Of a stretch of DNA of 64,000 nucleotides, positions 8,297 through 16,276 are shown piece after piece. This DNA is from Vibrio sp. 05-20-BW147 (GTDB lineage Bacteria; Pseudomonadota; Gammaproteobacteria; Enterobacterales; Vibrionaceae). Location of the stretch: the NCBI RefSeq assembly GCF_013369385.1, contig NZ_SZTO01000014.1, positions 62,001 through 126,000 of the forward strand. The letters run 5' to 3'. The notes under the pieces were generated by a model that was given only the letters and a program-made list of their open reading frames with translations, searched no databases and was not told the origin of the DNA. Made by a program: the position numbers and the translations under genes. The first letter of the stretch is position 1; every line of letters begins with the position of its first letter.

Positions 8297-9228
8297 GCCA
8301 AGGATCCCTTCGAGTGATTAAGGCTGGCCCACTAAGTTTAGTGCAGGATTTCGGACGCTTTGGGTTAGCTCATGTTGGTATTACACAAGGCGGTCCGGTA
8401 GACGATTATGCATACAGTTGGTCAAACTATTTGCTGGAAAACCCCGTCAATCTTACATCAATTGAGATCACATTGGGCCAAACGGTGTTCGAAGTATTGG
8501 CTGATTGCCATCTTTCCATTTGTGGCGGAGACTTAACGGCTTGCCTTAATGGTGCCTCGTTAAACAACTGGAGTGACTTCGTTGCCAAGCAAGGCGACAT
8601 TTTATCGTTTGGTTTACCGAGAAATGGTCTTAGGGCTTATTTATCCGTTAAAGGGGGCTTCGATGTTCCTTTGCATCTTGGCAGCAGCAGTGCCGTGAGT
8701 CGAGATCATTTGGGCGGATTGAGTCAAGATGGTTCAGTGCTACAAGCGAACGACATGCTCTTCTTCACCTCGCATCCTCTACCCAAGAGCAAACCGCGCG
8801 CGCTGACGTTCCGCTTTAAACCAGATTACAACCTTCCTTTGAAACTTCGAGTGATCGAGGGATTTCAAGCGCAGGATTTTGATCCTAACGAACGCGAGCG
8901 TCTATACCAAACCCGTTTTGAAGTCGATACAAACTCCAACCGTATGGGCTATCGGCTGAACCAAGGTAAAATCATTCCTCCATACAGTGGCATTTTGTCA
9001 GAAGGCATTACACTAGGGGCAATTCAGGTCCCCCCAAGTGGACATCCTATTGTTCTACTTAACGATCGGCAGACCATTGGTGGGTATCCCAAAATCGGTT
9101 GTGTTGCGCGAATCGACATACCGCGCCTTGCACAAGCTAAACCGGGTCAAGAAGTGCGTTTTGTGAAAGGAGATCGCGAAGGATTGCAAGATGTGTGGTG
9201 TCAGTGGGCAAGATTTTTCGGTTATTAG
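8293..9228 (+). CDS. pxpC: 5-oxoprolinase subunit PxpC (KipA-like)
   Basis: A 311-residue biotin-dependent-carboxyltransferase-like protein of the KipA/PxpC family, beginning with the family segment LRVIKAGPLSLVQDFGRFG and including TQGGPVDDYA and SSAVSRDHLGG. It overlaps pxpB by four bases and completes the PxpABC complex. The neighbouring oxidoreductase is convergent, so the operon ends here. Confidence 0.93.
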   Translation: MSQGSLRVIKAGPLSLVQDFGRFGLAHVGITQGGPVDDYAYSWSNYLLENPVNLTSIEITLGQTVFEVLADCHLSICGGDLTACLNGASLNNWSDFVAKQGDILSFGLPRNGLRAYLSVKGGFDVPLHLGSSSAVSRDHLGGLSQDGSVLQANDMLFFTSHPLPKSKPRALTFRFKPDYNLPLKLRVIEGFQAQDFDPNERERLYQTRFEVDTNSNRMGYRLNQGKIIPPYSGILSEGITLGAIQVPPSGHPIVLLNDRQTIGGYPKIGCVARIDIPRLAQAKPGQEVRFVKGDREGLQDVWCQWARFFGY

Positions 9229-9272
9229 TTTATGTGCGTCAACCATCGCTTAGGTCTAAGGCATCACTAATA

Positions 9273-9290
9273 TCGTTGTTTCGACAACGA
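9273..9290. other. UUCG-capped hairpin between convergent genes
   Basis: A seven-base-pair stem TCGTTGT/ACAACGA closes a TTCG tetraloop between pxpC and the oxidoreductase gene. Neither strand has a proper T-tract directly after it, so it is not a standard intrinsic terminator. It may stabilise a 3' end. Confidence 0.35.
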
Positions 9291-9318
9291 AAAATAACTT
9301 ACCCACTTCTCTTCTTTT

Positions 9319-10776
9319 TTATTTGTGAGAGGCTGATTTGCGAAACAAAGCCTCTCCCGTTGTCTTAGCCAACGCAATGGGATAGTCACGCATTTCTGCC
9401 AACATAATCGCTCTCTGTTCCACTTCATCCGCACTTAATGATTGTGTCACTGGGTGCTGCGCTTCGATGTCATTTGAAATAGGCAGCTCGAACCAGTGTT
9501 CAAGGGTTTTCTGAGCGGCTTGCAGAGCGGAAGAGGCTTTGACAATTTCAATGCACGCATAATTGTTAGTTGAAAACGCAACATCTGCCGCACGCAATGT
9601 GACGTCATTGCCTGGAATTTGCTGAGCACCGAACAGGGCTTTACCCGCTGCGTGAGCAGCGTGAAAGTCGGGGATAAACTGCGCCATGTGCTCGATTGCT
9701 CCTTGGGTTCTCGCGTTCAATACATCCTCATCCCAACCTTGTTGAATCTTTTTCATGTACTGCAATGGCAAACGAGGCTGTGAAGATTGATGATTACTAC
9801 TTACCAATCCATCTTCAAATAAGGTGATCTCTTGAGTCATACCGTGCAGTTGGAAAATGCCATCAGCGTAAGGGGTTAATTGTGCCATACCCTGAGGTGT
9901 GCCACGTGGGCCGTGAAAAATGACTTCCGGCCACTCTTCGGAACATTGCGCCCAACGGGTGACGTAGGCCGCTTTAAACTCAACGAGTCGTTGTGTTTGC
10001 ACACCTACACGGTCGTCAACGGTTCCCGTTTCGAACCCGCAAGCATTCACCAAGTAATCAGCGAAAATTGGCGATTCCTGTTCTGATACATTAAGTGACC
10101 ATTGTCTGCCATCCCAACTAGCACTTTGTAATTCGGTATTGCAAAGCACTTTTGTTGAGGGAAATTGCTCCAAAGCCAAGCTGGCAATCGCAGAAAGCCT
10201 GAAAACGCTCCAACCAAACTCTTGAACCATCACCACTGGATACTTTAATTGATTTAAATTGGCATGGCGAGCAAATGGAATGACCCATTCATCCATTGTA
10301 GAGGGATGAGTAGGTTGAACTCGCTGGGCAAGTAACTCAAGGTCAGCTTGAGTATACAACTTGTAATAATGGTCAGGGTGCCCGAGCACTTGATTTCTGG
10401 GTTCTTGTTCGACTAGGGCTTTGTAAGTTTTAGCAATGGCCTCGAGACGCGTCAACAAATCCTCTGGCTGCCCTTCATCTGTCTTTGGTATCGCAATGAC
10501 GGTAGGACGAATGTTGATGCTACTTGGGAACAAGCGAACACTGTCTATAGATTGTTTGAGCAGCTCGATACACTGCTCTGTCGAAATCTCTCTATATAAG
10601 TTTCCACCAGCGTGCAGATGGCAAATGGGAGGGCCGTTCACCAGTGACGGGCCTTTTTCAAGCAAGGTCACTTTAAAACCGAGCTCAGAAAAGTGTATTG
10701 CGGCAGTTGCTCCTGCAACACCACCACCAACGACAGCAATGTGTACACCATCGACACGTGAGTTTAACTTATTCAT
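9319..10776 (-). CDS. FAD-dependent oxidoreductase (DAO/Mqo-like)
   Basis: A 485-residue flavoprotein with an N-terminal Rossmann fold (GGGVAGATAA at about 17-26, then VTLLEKG) and a DAO-type C-terminal half. The segment GPPICHLHAGGNLYREIS is reminiscent of malate:quinone oxidoreductase-like proteins. No signal peptide or membrane segment is visible, so a cytoplasmic, possibly membrane-associated enzyme is likely. The substrate cannot be read; proximity to pxpABC hints at amino acid or hydroxy-acid use but the genes are convergent and so not one operon. The ATG lacks a strong ribosome binding site. Confidence 0.75.
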   Translation of the reverse strand: MNKLNSRVDGVHIAVVGGGVAGATAAIHFSELGFKVTLLEKGPSLVNGPPICHLHAGGNLYREISTEQCIELLKQSIDSVRLFPSSINIRPTVIAIPKTDEGQPEDLLTRLEAIAKTYKALVEQEPRNQVLGHPDHYYKLYTQADLELLAQRVQPTHPSTMDEWVIPFARHANLNQLKYPVVMVQEFGWSVFRLSAIASLALEQFPSTKVLCNTELQSASWDGRQWSLNVSEQESPIFADYLVNACGFETGTVDDRVGVQTQRLVEFKAAYVTRWAQCSEEWPEVIFHGPRGTPQGMAQLTPYADGIFQLHGMTQEITLFEDGLVSSNHQSSQPRLPLQYMKKIQQGWDEDVLNARTQGAIEHMAQFIPDFHAAHAAGKALFGAQQIPGNDVTLRAADVAFSTNNYACIEIVKASSALQAAQKTLEHWFELPISNDIEAQHPVTQSLSADEVEQRAIMLAEMRDYPIALAKTTGEALFRKSASHK

Positions 10777-11094
10777 TTTTCAACTATCACTATGAATTCT
10801 GACGTCAGATTCTACCCGTGTTCAAGCGTTAATAAAATCACAAATTCCCTGCGGTTACTGGCACTTGACGGCTTTTTATTCGTTTTAGCTCAATTCAAAC
10901 GCATGCTATAAATTTATCAAAAAAAGCTTGACGAGATTATGTCGACAACACGCTTTTGCTTAAATGTGAATAACCCAAATGCGCTAACTCAAGTGGTTCA
11001 ATGACTCTGCTGGATTTGCACTATTTTGGCCGTTTACTTATCCCAAAAGTTATCCACTGATTTTGTGGATAACTGGGACAAAAGCCATATCAAC
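10777..11094. other. 318-bp intergenic region, oxidoreductase promoter side
   Basis: No gene is visible on either strand. It holds the promoter region of the FAD oxidoreductase (no convincing -35/-10 pair found) and, at its right end, the terminator of the ABC permease gene. Confidence 0.5.
11045..11077 (-). terminator. Terminator of the YbbP-like gene, with DnaA-box-like arms
   Basis: Perfect nine-base-pair stem GTTATCCAC/GTGGATAAC with a seven-base loop; on the minus strand it is followed by TTTT, fitting an intrinsic terminator after the permease stop at 11095. The right arm contains a perfect DnaA box (TTATCCACA on the minus strand, 11064-11072); the left arm differs at one base. Confidence 0.65.
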
Positions 11095-13542
11095 CTAGGA
11101 ATATGCATTGTTGACAGGTGTCAATAACTTCTTGATTAAACTTGCAACAACGCCAAAGAGCGTGATGAGAGCAACGGTTGGTAACATAAGCCATAGTTGC
11201 GGGTGCCACTGTGTCGTCAGCTCAAAACCAAATCGCATCACACCGGCAACAGCGAGCTCTGCGCCAAAAGTAGCGACAATGCTCGCAATGAATGCCATTA
11301 GGCCAAATTCGGCCCAAATGGTTTGCGTGACACGCTTTTTAGACGCACCTAAGGTTCGATATAGGCGAATCTCTTGTTGCCTTTGCGATAAGCTCAGTCG
11401 AAGTAGCGTAAAGATGAGCATTAGGCCTGCTATTACGCCGAGCACGGCAAGAATTGAAATAGACCAAACGATTTGCTCGATCAAGCTTTGTATCTTGGTC
11501 GCCATGGTACGGATATCTAACACAGTGACGGTGGGATGTGCACGCGACAACTGGTTCAATACACTCACCTGCTGCTCTTCAATTCGATAACTCACCAAAT
11601 ACGAACCAGGCATGGATGCCATCACATCGTTAGAAAATATAAAATAGAAATTGGGTTTCATGTCGCGCCACTCTACTTTGCGAATGGTGTTCACCGTCGC
11701 TTTGAAGGTTTGGCTACTGATAACAAAAGTGAGTTCGTCACCAATTTTTATCCCCATTTCGTTTGCCACTTCAGACTCGACCGATACAGCAAGCTTAGGG
11801 ACCCATGAGCCTTCGATAACTTGGTTATAACTCGGTAGTTGATCAGACCACGTCAAATTGAGCTCTCGGCTCACTGCATCACTGCGATCGCGCCCTTCAT
11901 TGTCTTTGGATTCGTTGACATCAACGCCATTTATTTCCGTGAAACGTCCACGGATGATTGGAAACGCATCTGAACGAGGAATTTGGCTCTGATCTAACGA
12001 CGCCAGATATGCCTCTTTTTCGTAGTCTGCAATGTTCAAAGCAAACACATTGGGCGCGTCTGCAGGTAGTGTTCTTTGCCAATCGAGCAGCAAATCCGTT
12101 CGTACTAACCAAATGATCGCCAATAACATCAGGGACAATGCCAAAGCCCCTAATTGCAAACCACTGCTCAATGCTGAGCGATTGATTCGGCTCAAGGCGA
12201 GTTTAACGGGGGTGGTGAGTGGAAAACGTGTCAATAGACGACTCAATCCCAAACCGATGAGTGCGAGTACAAGAAAGAGTGTCACCATCGAAACCAGCAC
12301 CACCCAAACCATCACATTGTTGTAGTAGTTAACCAGCATAGGAACAATAGGAACAAACACTAACGTGAGGCTACGCCAGTTCCGACTTATTGTGTCATCG
12401 TTATCTTGCATTACACTCACGGCTGATGTTCTGAGCAATGCGGAGAGTGGAATGCCAAGCGCAGGTATCGCGATACATAATGCTGTTGCCAACGAAACGA
12501 TAAAAGGCTCCACGCCAAAACTCGGCAACGGATCTGGCAGCAAATCTTTCAGTGGAACTCTTAATAATTGTTCTAAACCTAAACCAATGACGATGCCAAT
12601 GACTGAAGCGATAACGAAGAGAATCGTCAGTTGAATCGCCAACCAACGTACAATCCAAGCTCGTCGCGCACCAATACTTTTAAGCATCGCGATGGTTTGC
12701 TTACGCGTGACAACGTAATTTTGACAAGTTAAAACCAGGGTTGTTGCGGCCATAATGATGACGATCGCTACCGTCAGTGACAAATACTGACTGGTGCGCT
12801 CAAACACCTCGCTGCTTCTGTCTGCATTTTCTTGATCTCGCCAACGATCACTCGGTGTGAGGTTCACACTGTCTTTAATGGGTTGTAAATGGCTCTTTTC
12901 TCCCGTCAGATAAAGACGGTACTGTACTCGACTACCAATTTGAACTGCGCCTGTTTTTTCAACATCCTCTAGATGGATGTAAACAGCGGGCATTTGCTGA
13001 AATGGGTTAAAGCTTAGTCCTGGCTCGGATTCGATAAAACCGGTAACAGAAAAATTTGCATCACCAATTGTGACATTGTCACCTAAATTAACGTCAAGAC
13101 GCTCTTTCACTCGAGCATCAAGCCATAACTCTCCGGGCGCCACTCTCGTTTCAATGCCACTACTGCCCGCTAAGCGCAGTTCACCCAGCAGCGGATAATT
13201 GGACTCCACCGCTTTCACCGTCACTAATTGCATTTCGTTTTCGCTAAACGCCATGGTCGCAAAACGCGTCATTCGTGATGTGTTAACCGCTTCGCCTTGC
13301 GCCGCCACTGCGGACTGCAACGTCGGCGGCAAAGGATTGGCTGAAACAAACACGGTATCGGCGGTTAAGGCATCTTTCCCTTGTTTTACAATCACCTGCT
13401 CCATGCGAGTTGCCAACGCTGATAATGCGAACACAGACGAGATGATCAAAACCAGTGCCACACTAATCGGCCATAAGTTCCCGTGTCGGATTTCCTCTAA
13501 ACTCCATTGTGTCAAACGACGATTAAGTGTCATTTTCCCCAT
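11095..13542 (-). CDS. ybbP: FtsX-type ABC transporter permease (YbbP-like)
   Basis: An 815-residue permease with two FtsX-type halves: an N-terminal membrane helix (~30-50), a large periplasmic region (~50-250), three helices (~255-365), further membrane segments to ~480, a second periplasmic region (~500-690) and three C-terminal helices. This is the YbbP/MacB-like mechanotransmission architecture. It starts two bases after the ybbA stop; ATG 13542 is chosen because GGTGG precedes it, rather than the upstream in-frame TTG. With YbbA it would form an envelope ABC system; the substrate is not known. Confidence 0.9.
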   Translation of the reverse strand: MGKMTLNRRLTQWSLEEIRHGNLWPISVALVLIISSVFALSALATRMEQVIVKQGKDALTADTVFVSANPLPPTLQSAVAAQGEAVNTSRMTRFATMAFSENEMQLVTVKAVESNYPLLGELRLAGSSGIETRVAPGELWLDARVKERLDVNLGDNVTIGDANFSVTGFIESEPGLSFNPFQQMPAVYIHLEDVEKTGAVQIGSRVQYRLYLTGEKSHLQPIKDSVNLTPSDRWRDQENADRSSEVFERTSQYLSLTVAIVIIMAATTLVLTCQNYVVTRKQTIAMLKSIGARRAWIVRWLAIQLTILFVIASVIGIVIGLGLEQLLRVPLKDLLPDPLPSFGVEPFIVSLATALCIAIPALGIPLSALLRTSAVSVMQDNDDTISRNWRSLTLVFVPIVPMLVNYYNNVMVWVVLVSMVTLFLVLALIGLGLSRLLTRFPLTTPVKLALSRINRSALSSGLQLGALALSLMLLAIIWLVRTDLLLDWQRTLPADAPNVFALNIADYEKEAYLASLDQSQIPRSDAFPIIRGRFTEINGVDVNESKDNEGRDRSDAVSRELNLTWSDQLPSYNQVIEGSWVPKLAVSVESEVANEMGIKIGDELTFVISSQTFKATVNTIRKVEWRDMKPNFYFIFSNDVMASMPGSYLVSYRIEEQQVSVLNQLSRAHPTVTVLDIRTMATKIQSLIEQIVWSISILAVLGVIAGLMLIFTLLRLSLSQRQQEIRLYRTLGASKKRVTQTIWAEFGLMAFIASIVATFGAELAVAGVMRFGFELTTQWHPQLWLMLPTVALITLFGVVASLIKKLLTPVNNAYS

Positions 13543-13543
13543 C

Positions 13544-14221
13544 TTATTCCACCCCAACCAGTTGTCCGGCGTTCATCTTGAATATTTTTTGGCAACGATG
13601 AGCAAGCTTGGTGTCATGTGTAACCAAAACAAGGGTGGTTCCATGCTGTTGATTGAGTTCAAACAGCAGTTCGATAATTTTCTCGGCCGTGTTTTGATCA
13701 AGATTTCCTGTGGGTTCGTCTGCAAATAGAATCTTAGGTTGGGTCATAAACGCACGTGCAAGGGCAACGCGTTGCTGCTCGCCACCAGAGAGTTGACTAG
13801 GCAAATGATGGACCCGTGACGCAAGGCCGACTGATTCAAGTAGTGTTTTTGCTCGCTCAATGTCCTCTTCTTGCCCTTTCAATAGACAAGGCAATGTGAC
13901 GTTTTGCAACGCGGTTAGACTGGGGATCAACAAAAAGCTTTGGAAGACAAAACCGATATGCTCACTTCTTATTGCTGCTCGTTCTTCATCATCAAGCTTC
14001 GATAGTGGCTTACCAAGTAAATAAACCTCGCCAGTCGATGCGACATCGAGCCCCGCTAACAACGTCATTAAAGTCGATTTACCAGCGCCCGACGTGCCAA
14101 CGATCGCGACACTTTCTCCCTCTTCTATCACAAGATTTACATTTTTTAGGATTGTTAACTGCTCGTTATTAGTAGAGACTTGTTTACCAACAGATTCGGC
14201 TTTGATTACTGGAGATTGCAT
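13544..14221 (-). CDS. ybbA: ABC transporter ATP-binding protein YbbA-like
   Basis: A 225-residue ATPase of the LolD/MacB class: Walker [10 protein letters not shown] (~42-50), Q-loop FVFQSF, signature [14 protein letters not shown] (~141-154), Walker [10 protein letters not shown] (~163-171) and switch His in LVTHD. It is upstream of and nearly contiguous with the FtsX-like permease, forming one transporter. Its ATG overlaps the ATG of tesA on the opposite strand (shared CATG at 14219-14222), so each gene's ribosome binding site or promoter lies inside the other's coding DNA. The ybbA-tesA divergent order is also found in E. coli. Confidence 0.93.
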   Translation of the reverse strand: MQSPVIKAESVGKQVSTNNEQLTILKNVNLVIEEGESVAIVGTSGAGKSTLMTLLAGLDVASTGEVYLLGKPLSKLDDEERAAIRSEHIGFVFQSFLLIPSLTALQNVTLPCLLKGQEEDIERAKTLLESVGLASRVHHLPSQLSGGEQQRVALARAFMTQPKILFADEPTGNLDQNTAEKIIELLFELNQQHGTTLVLVTHDTKLAHRCQKIFKMNAGQLVGVE

Positions 14222-14822
14222 GGTCAGATTTATTTCCTTCGTTATTATTTTCTTCCTTTCTGGCGTGACTCACGCAGCTGAGAAAGTGTTGATTCTGGGT
14301 GACAGCCTGAGTGCAGGATACAACATGTCGGCAGAACAGGCTTGGCCAAATTTGTTACCAGAGGCATTGAACATATACGGAAAAAACGTCGAAGTGATCA
14401 ATGCCAGTATTTCTGGTGATACCACAGGCAATGGCCTCGCAAGATTGCCAGAGCTACTAAAAACGCATTCTCCCGATTGGGTTCTGATTGAGCTGGGCGC
14501 CAACGATGGCTTGCGTGGTTTCCCGCATAAAGTGATCTCCTCAAACCTCTCACGCATCATACAGATGAGTAAAAGTTCGCAAGCGAAAGTCGCGTTAATG
14601 CAAATCCGTGTTCCACCCAATTACGGTAAGCGTTATACCGACGCCTTTGTTGAACTCTACCCAACACTGGCTGAGCATCATCAAGTCCCGTTGCTGCCCT
14701 TTTTCTTAGAACAAGTGATCGTGAAACCAGAATGGATGATGCAAGACGGTCTTCACCCTACCGCTGATGCACAGCCTTGGATCGCTCAGTTTGTTGCGGA
14801 AACGTTTTCCAAACATCTCTGA
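14220..14822 (+). CDS. tesA: Periplasmic acyl-CoA thioesterase / lysophospholipase L1 TesA
   Basis: A 200-residue SGNH hydrolase: signal peptide [19 protein letters not shown], block I GDSLSAGY with the catalytic Ser (~29), block II Gly in SGDTTGNG, block III GANDG and block V DGLHPTADAQ with catalytic Asp/His (~172/175). It acts in the periplasm on acyl-thioesters and lysophospholipids. GGAG six bases before the ATG sets the start; the open frame extends upstream but would lose the signal peptide. Its start codon overlaps that of ybbA. Confidence 0.95.
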   Translation: MVRFISFVIIFFLSGVTHAAEKVLILGDSLSAGYNMSAEQAWPNLLPEALNIYGKNVEVINASISGDTTGNGLARLPELLKTHSPDWVLIELGANDGLRGFPHKVISSNLSRIIQMSKSSQAKVALMQIRVPPNYGKRYTDAFVELYPTLAEHHQVPLLPFFLEQVIVKPEWMMQDGLHPTADAQPWIAQFVAETFSKHL

Positions 14823-14900
14823 TTTTAATGGTCTAGCTCAAATCATTTTACGTTTCTTTACGTTAGCCTAATGCAATTCTCCCCTAGTCAGGAATACTGC

Positions 14901-16103
14901 ATGCGTATAGAACCGATTATTCAAGGCGTTGTTGCTCGTTCTGCTCATCCTTATGGTTGCGAAGCGGCAATAAAAAAACAGATAGCATTCGTAAAAAATG
15001 CACCACAGATTTCACAAGGACCTAAACGTGTTCTGATTCTTGGTGCGTCTTCTGGTTTTGGCCTTGCCGCTCGGATAGCCCTCACTTTTGGTGGCGCACA
15101 GGCAGACACCATCGGTGTCTCATTTGAACGAGGCCCTTCTGAAAAAGGATCTGGCAGTGCGGGTTGGTACAACAACATCTTTTTTAGGCAGCAAGCAGAA
15201 AAAGAAGGTCGTATTGCGATCAACATTGTCGGAGATGCGTTTTCAGCAGAGACGCGTGCACAAGTCATTGAAGCGATTGAAACCTACTTTGAGGGTGAAG
15301 TTGATTTAGTTATCTACAGCCTTGCCACTGGTGTTCGCCCGATTCCAAATCGACCGGGTGAATTTTGGCGCAGTGTGATAAAACCCTATGGTCAAACAGT
15401 CACTGGCGCTTCTATTGATTTGGAGCTTGAGCAGTGGGTAGAAACAACCTTAGATCCTGCCACGGAAGATGAAGCGTTGAATACCATCAAAGTGATGGGG
15501 GGCGAAGACTGGGAAAGTTGGATTGATACCTTGATCAACGCAGAATCCATTGCAGAGGGTTGCCAAACCATCGCGTTTTCCTATGTCGGACCAGAAACGA
15601 CTCATTCAATTTATCGTGATGGTACTTTGGGTCGAGCAAAGATTGATCTTCACCAAACCAGTCATTCTCTGAATCTCAAACTCGCCAATTTTAATGGCGG
15701 TGCTTATGCGACGGTGTGTAAGGCACTGGTGACTAAGGCAAGTGTTTTCATCCCCGCACTTTCACCTTACCTACTTGCGCTCTATCGTGTGATGAAAGAA
15801 GAAAAGTGTCATGAAGGCTGTATCGAACAGATGCAACGTTTGTTTAGCACTCGCCTTTATGGGCAAGACCACGTTTCGGTCGACGGCGAGCGTTTAATTC
15901 GAATGGATGACTGGGAAATGTCCCCAGCCATTCAACAAAAAGTAAACGCGATTCTAGAGCAAATGAACGCGGAAAACTTCAAAGAAGTCGGTGATTATCA
16001 AGGCTTCAGAAATGAGTTTATGCAACTCAATGGGTTTGACATTCAAGGGGTAGACTATGCACAACCCGTTGACTTAATGAACATTCTAAAATTAGAGCCA
16101 TAG
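14901..16103 (+). CDS. fabV: FabV-type trans-2-enoyl-ACP/CoA reductase
   Basis: A 400-residue FabV reductase, the family's usual length. It has the NADH-binding segment VLILGASSGFGLAARI (~44-59), the family active site Y-x8-K (Tyr238, Lys247) and the FabV ending FDIQGVDYAQPVD. It reduces enoyl-ACP in fatty acid synthesis and FabV enzymes are typically resistant to triclosan. By memory the sequence is rather distant from V. cholerae FabV, so it may be the second FabV paralogue known in some vibrios. AGGA eight bases before the ATG supports this start over an upstream in-frame ATG at 14871. Confidence 0.93.
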   Translation: MRIEPIIQGVVARSAHPYGCEAAIKKQIAFVKNAPQISQGPKRVLILGASSGFGLAARIALTFGGAQADTIGVSFERGPSEKGSGSAGWYNNIFFRQQAEKEGRIAINIVGDAFSAETRAQVIEAIETYFEGEVDLVIYSLATGVRPIPNRPGEFWRSVIKPYGQTVTGASIDLELEQWVETTLDPATEDEALNTIKVMGGEDWESWIDTLINAESIAEGCQTIAFSYVGPETTHSIYRDGTLGRAKIDLHQTSHSLNLKLANFNGGAYATVCKALVTKASVFIPALSPYLLALYRVMKEEKCHEGCIEQMQRLFSTRLYGQDHVSVDGERLIRMDDWEMSPAIQQKVNAILEQMNAENFKEVGDYQGFRNEFMQLNGFDIQGVDYAQPVDLMNILKLEP

Positions 16104-16143
16104 AATAGAACGTCTCACACGTGAGAATGCGTTCTCTTTTGCT

Positions 16144-16175
16144 AAGTCCCGAGTTTTTTCGGGACTTATTTTTTT
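16144..16175 (+). terminator. Intrinsic terminator of fabV
   Basis: Nine-base-pair stem AAGTCCCGA/TCGGGACTT with a T-rich loop and a seven-base T-tract, 40 bases after the stop. Confidence 0.9.
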
Positions 16176-16276
16176 GGGTAACACACTTGAGAGCCCCTAT
16201 ACTAATAGGGCTGCTGCTTTTCATAACTATTGTCACTCATTAGTACGTTGCTCACAAAAACAAGGACGTTTGCCCC

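Noticed and set aside
11045..11077. Paired DnaA boxes as a replication origin
   Set aside because: Only two boxes, no AT-rich unwinding region with further boxes, no origin-linked genes; a terminator explains the structure.
13199..13729. 176-residue plus-strand frame across ybbP and ybbA
   Set aside because: It is antisense to two well-supported ABC genes, has no ribosome binding site and no recognisable domain.
14094..14219. 42-codon N-terminal extension of tesA
   Set aside because: It lies inside ybbA and would bury the signal peptide; GGAG is correctly spaced at the 14220 start.
14951..15268. 105-residue minus-strand frame in fabV
   Set aside because: Shadow of the fabV coding sequence; nothing recognisable.
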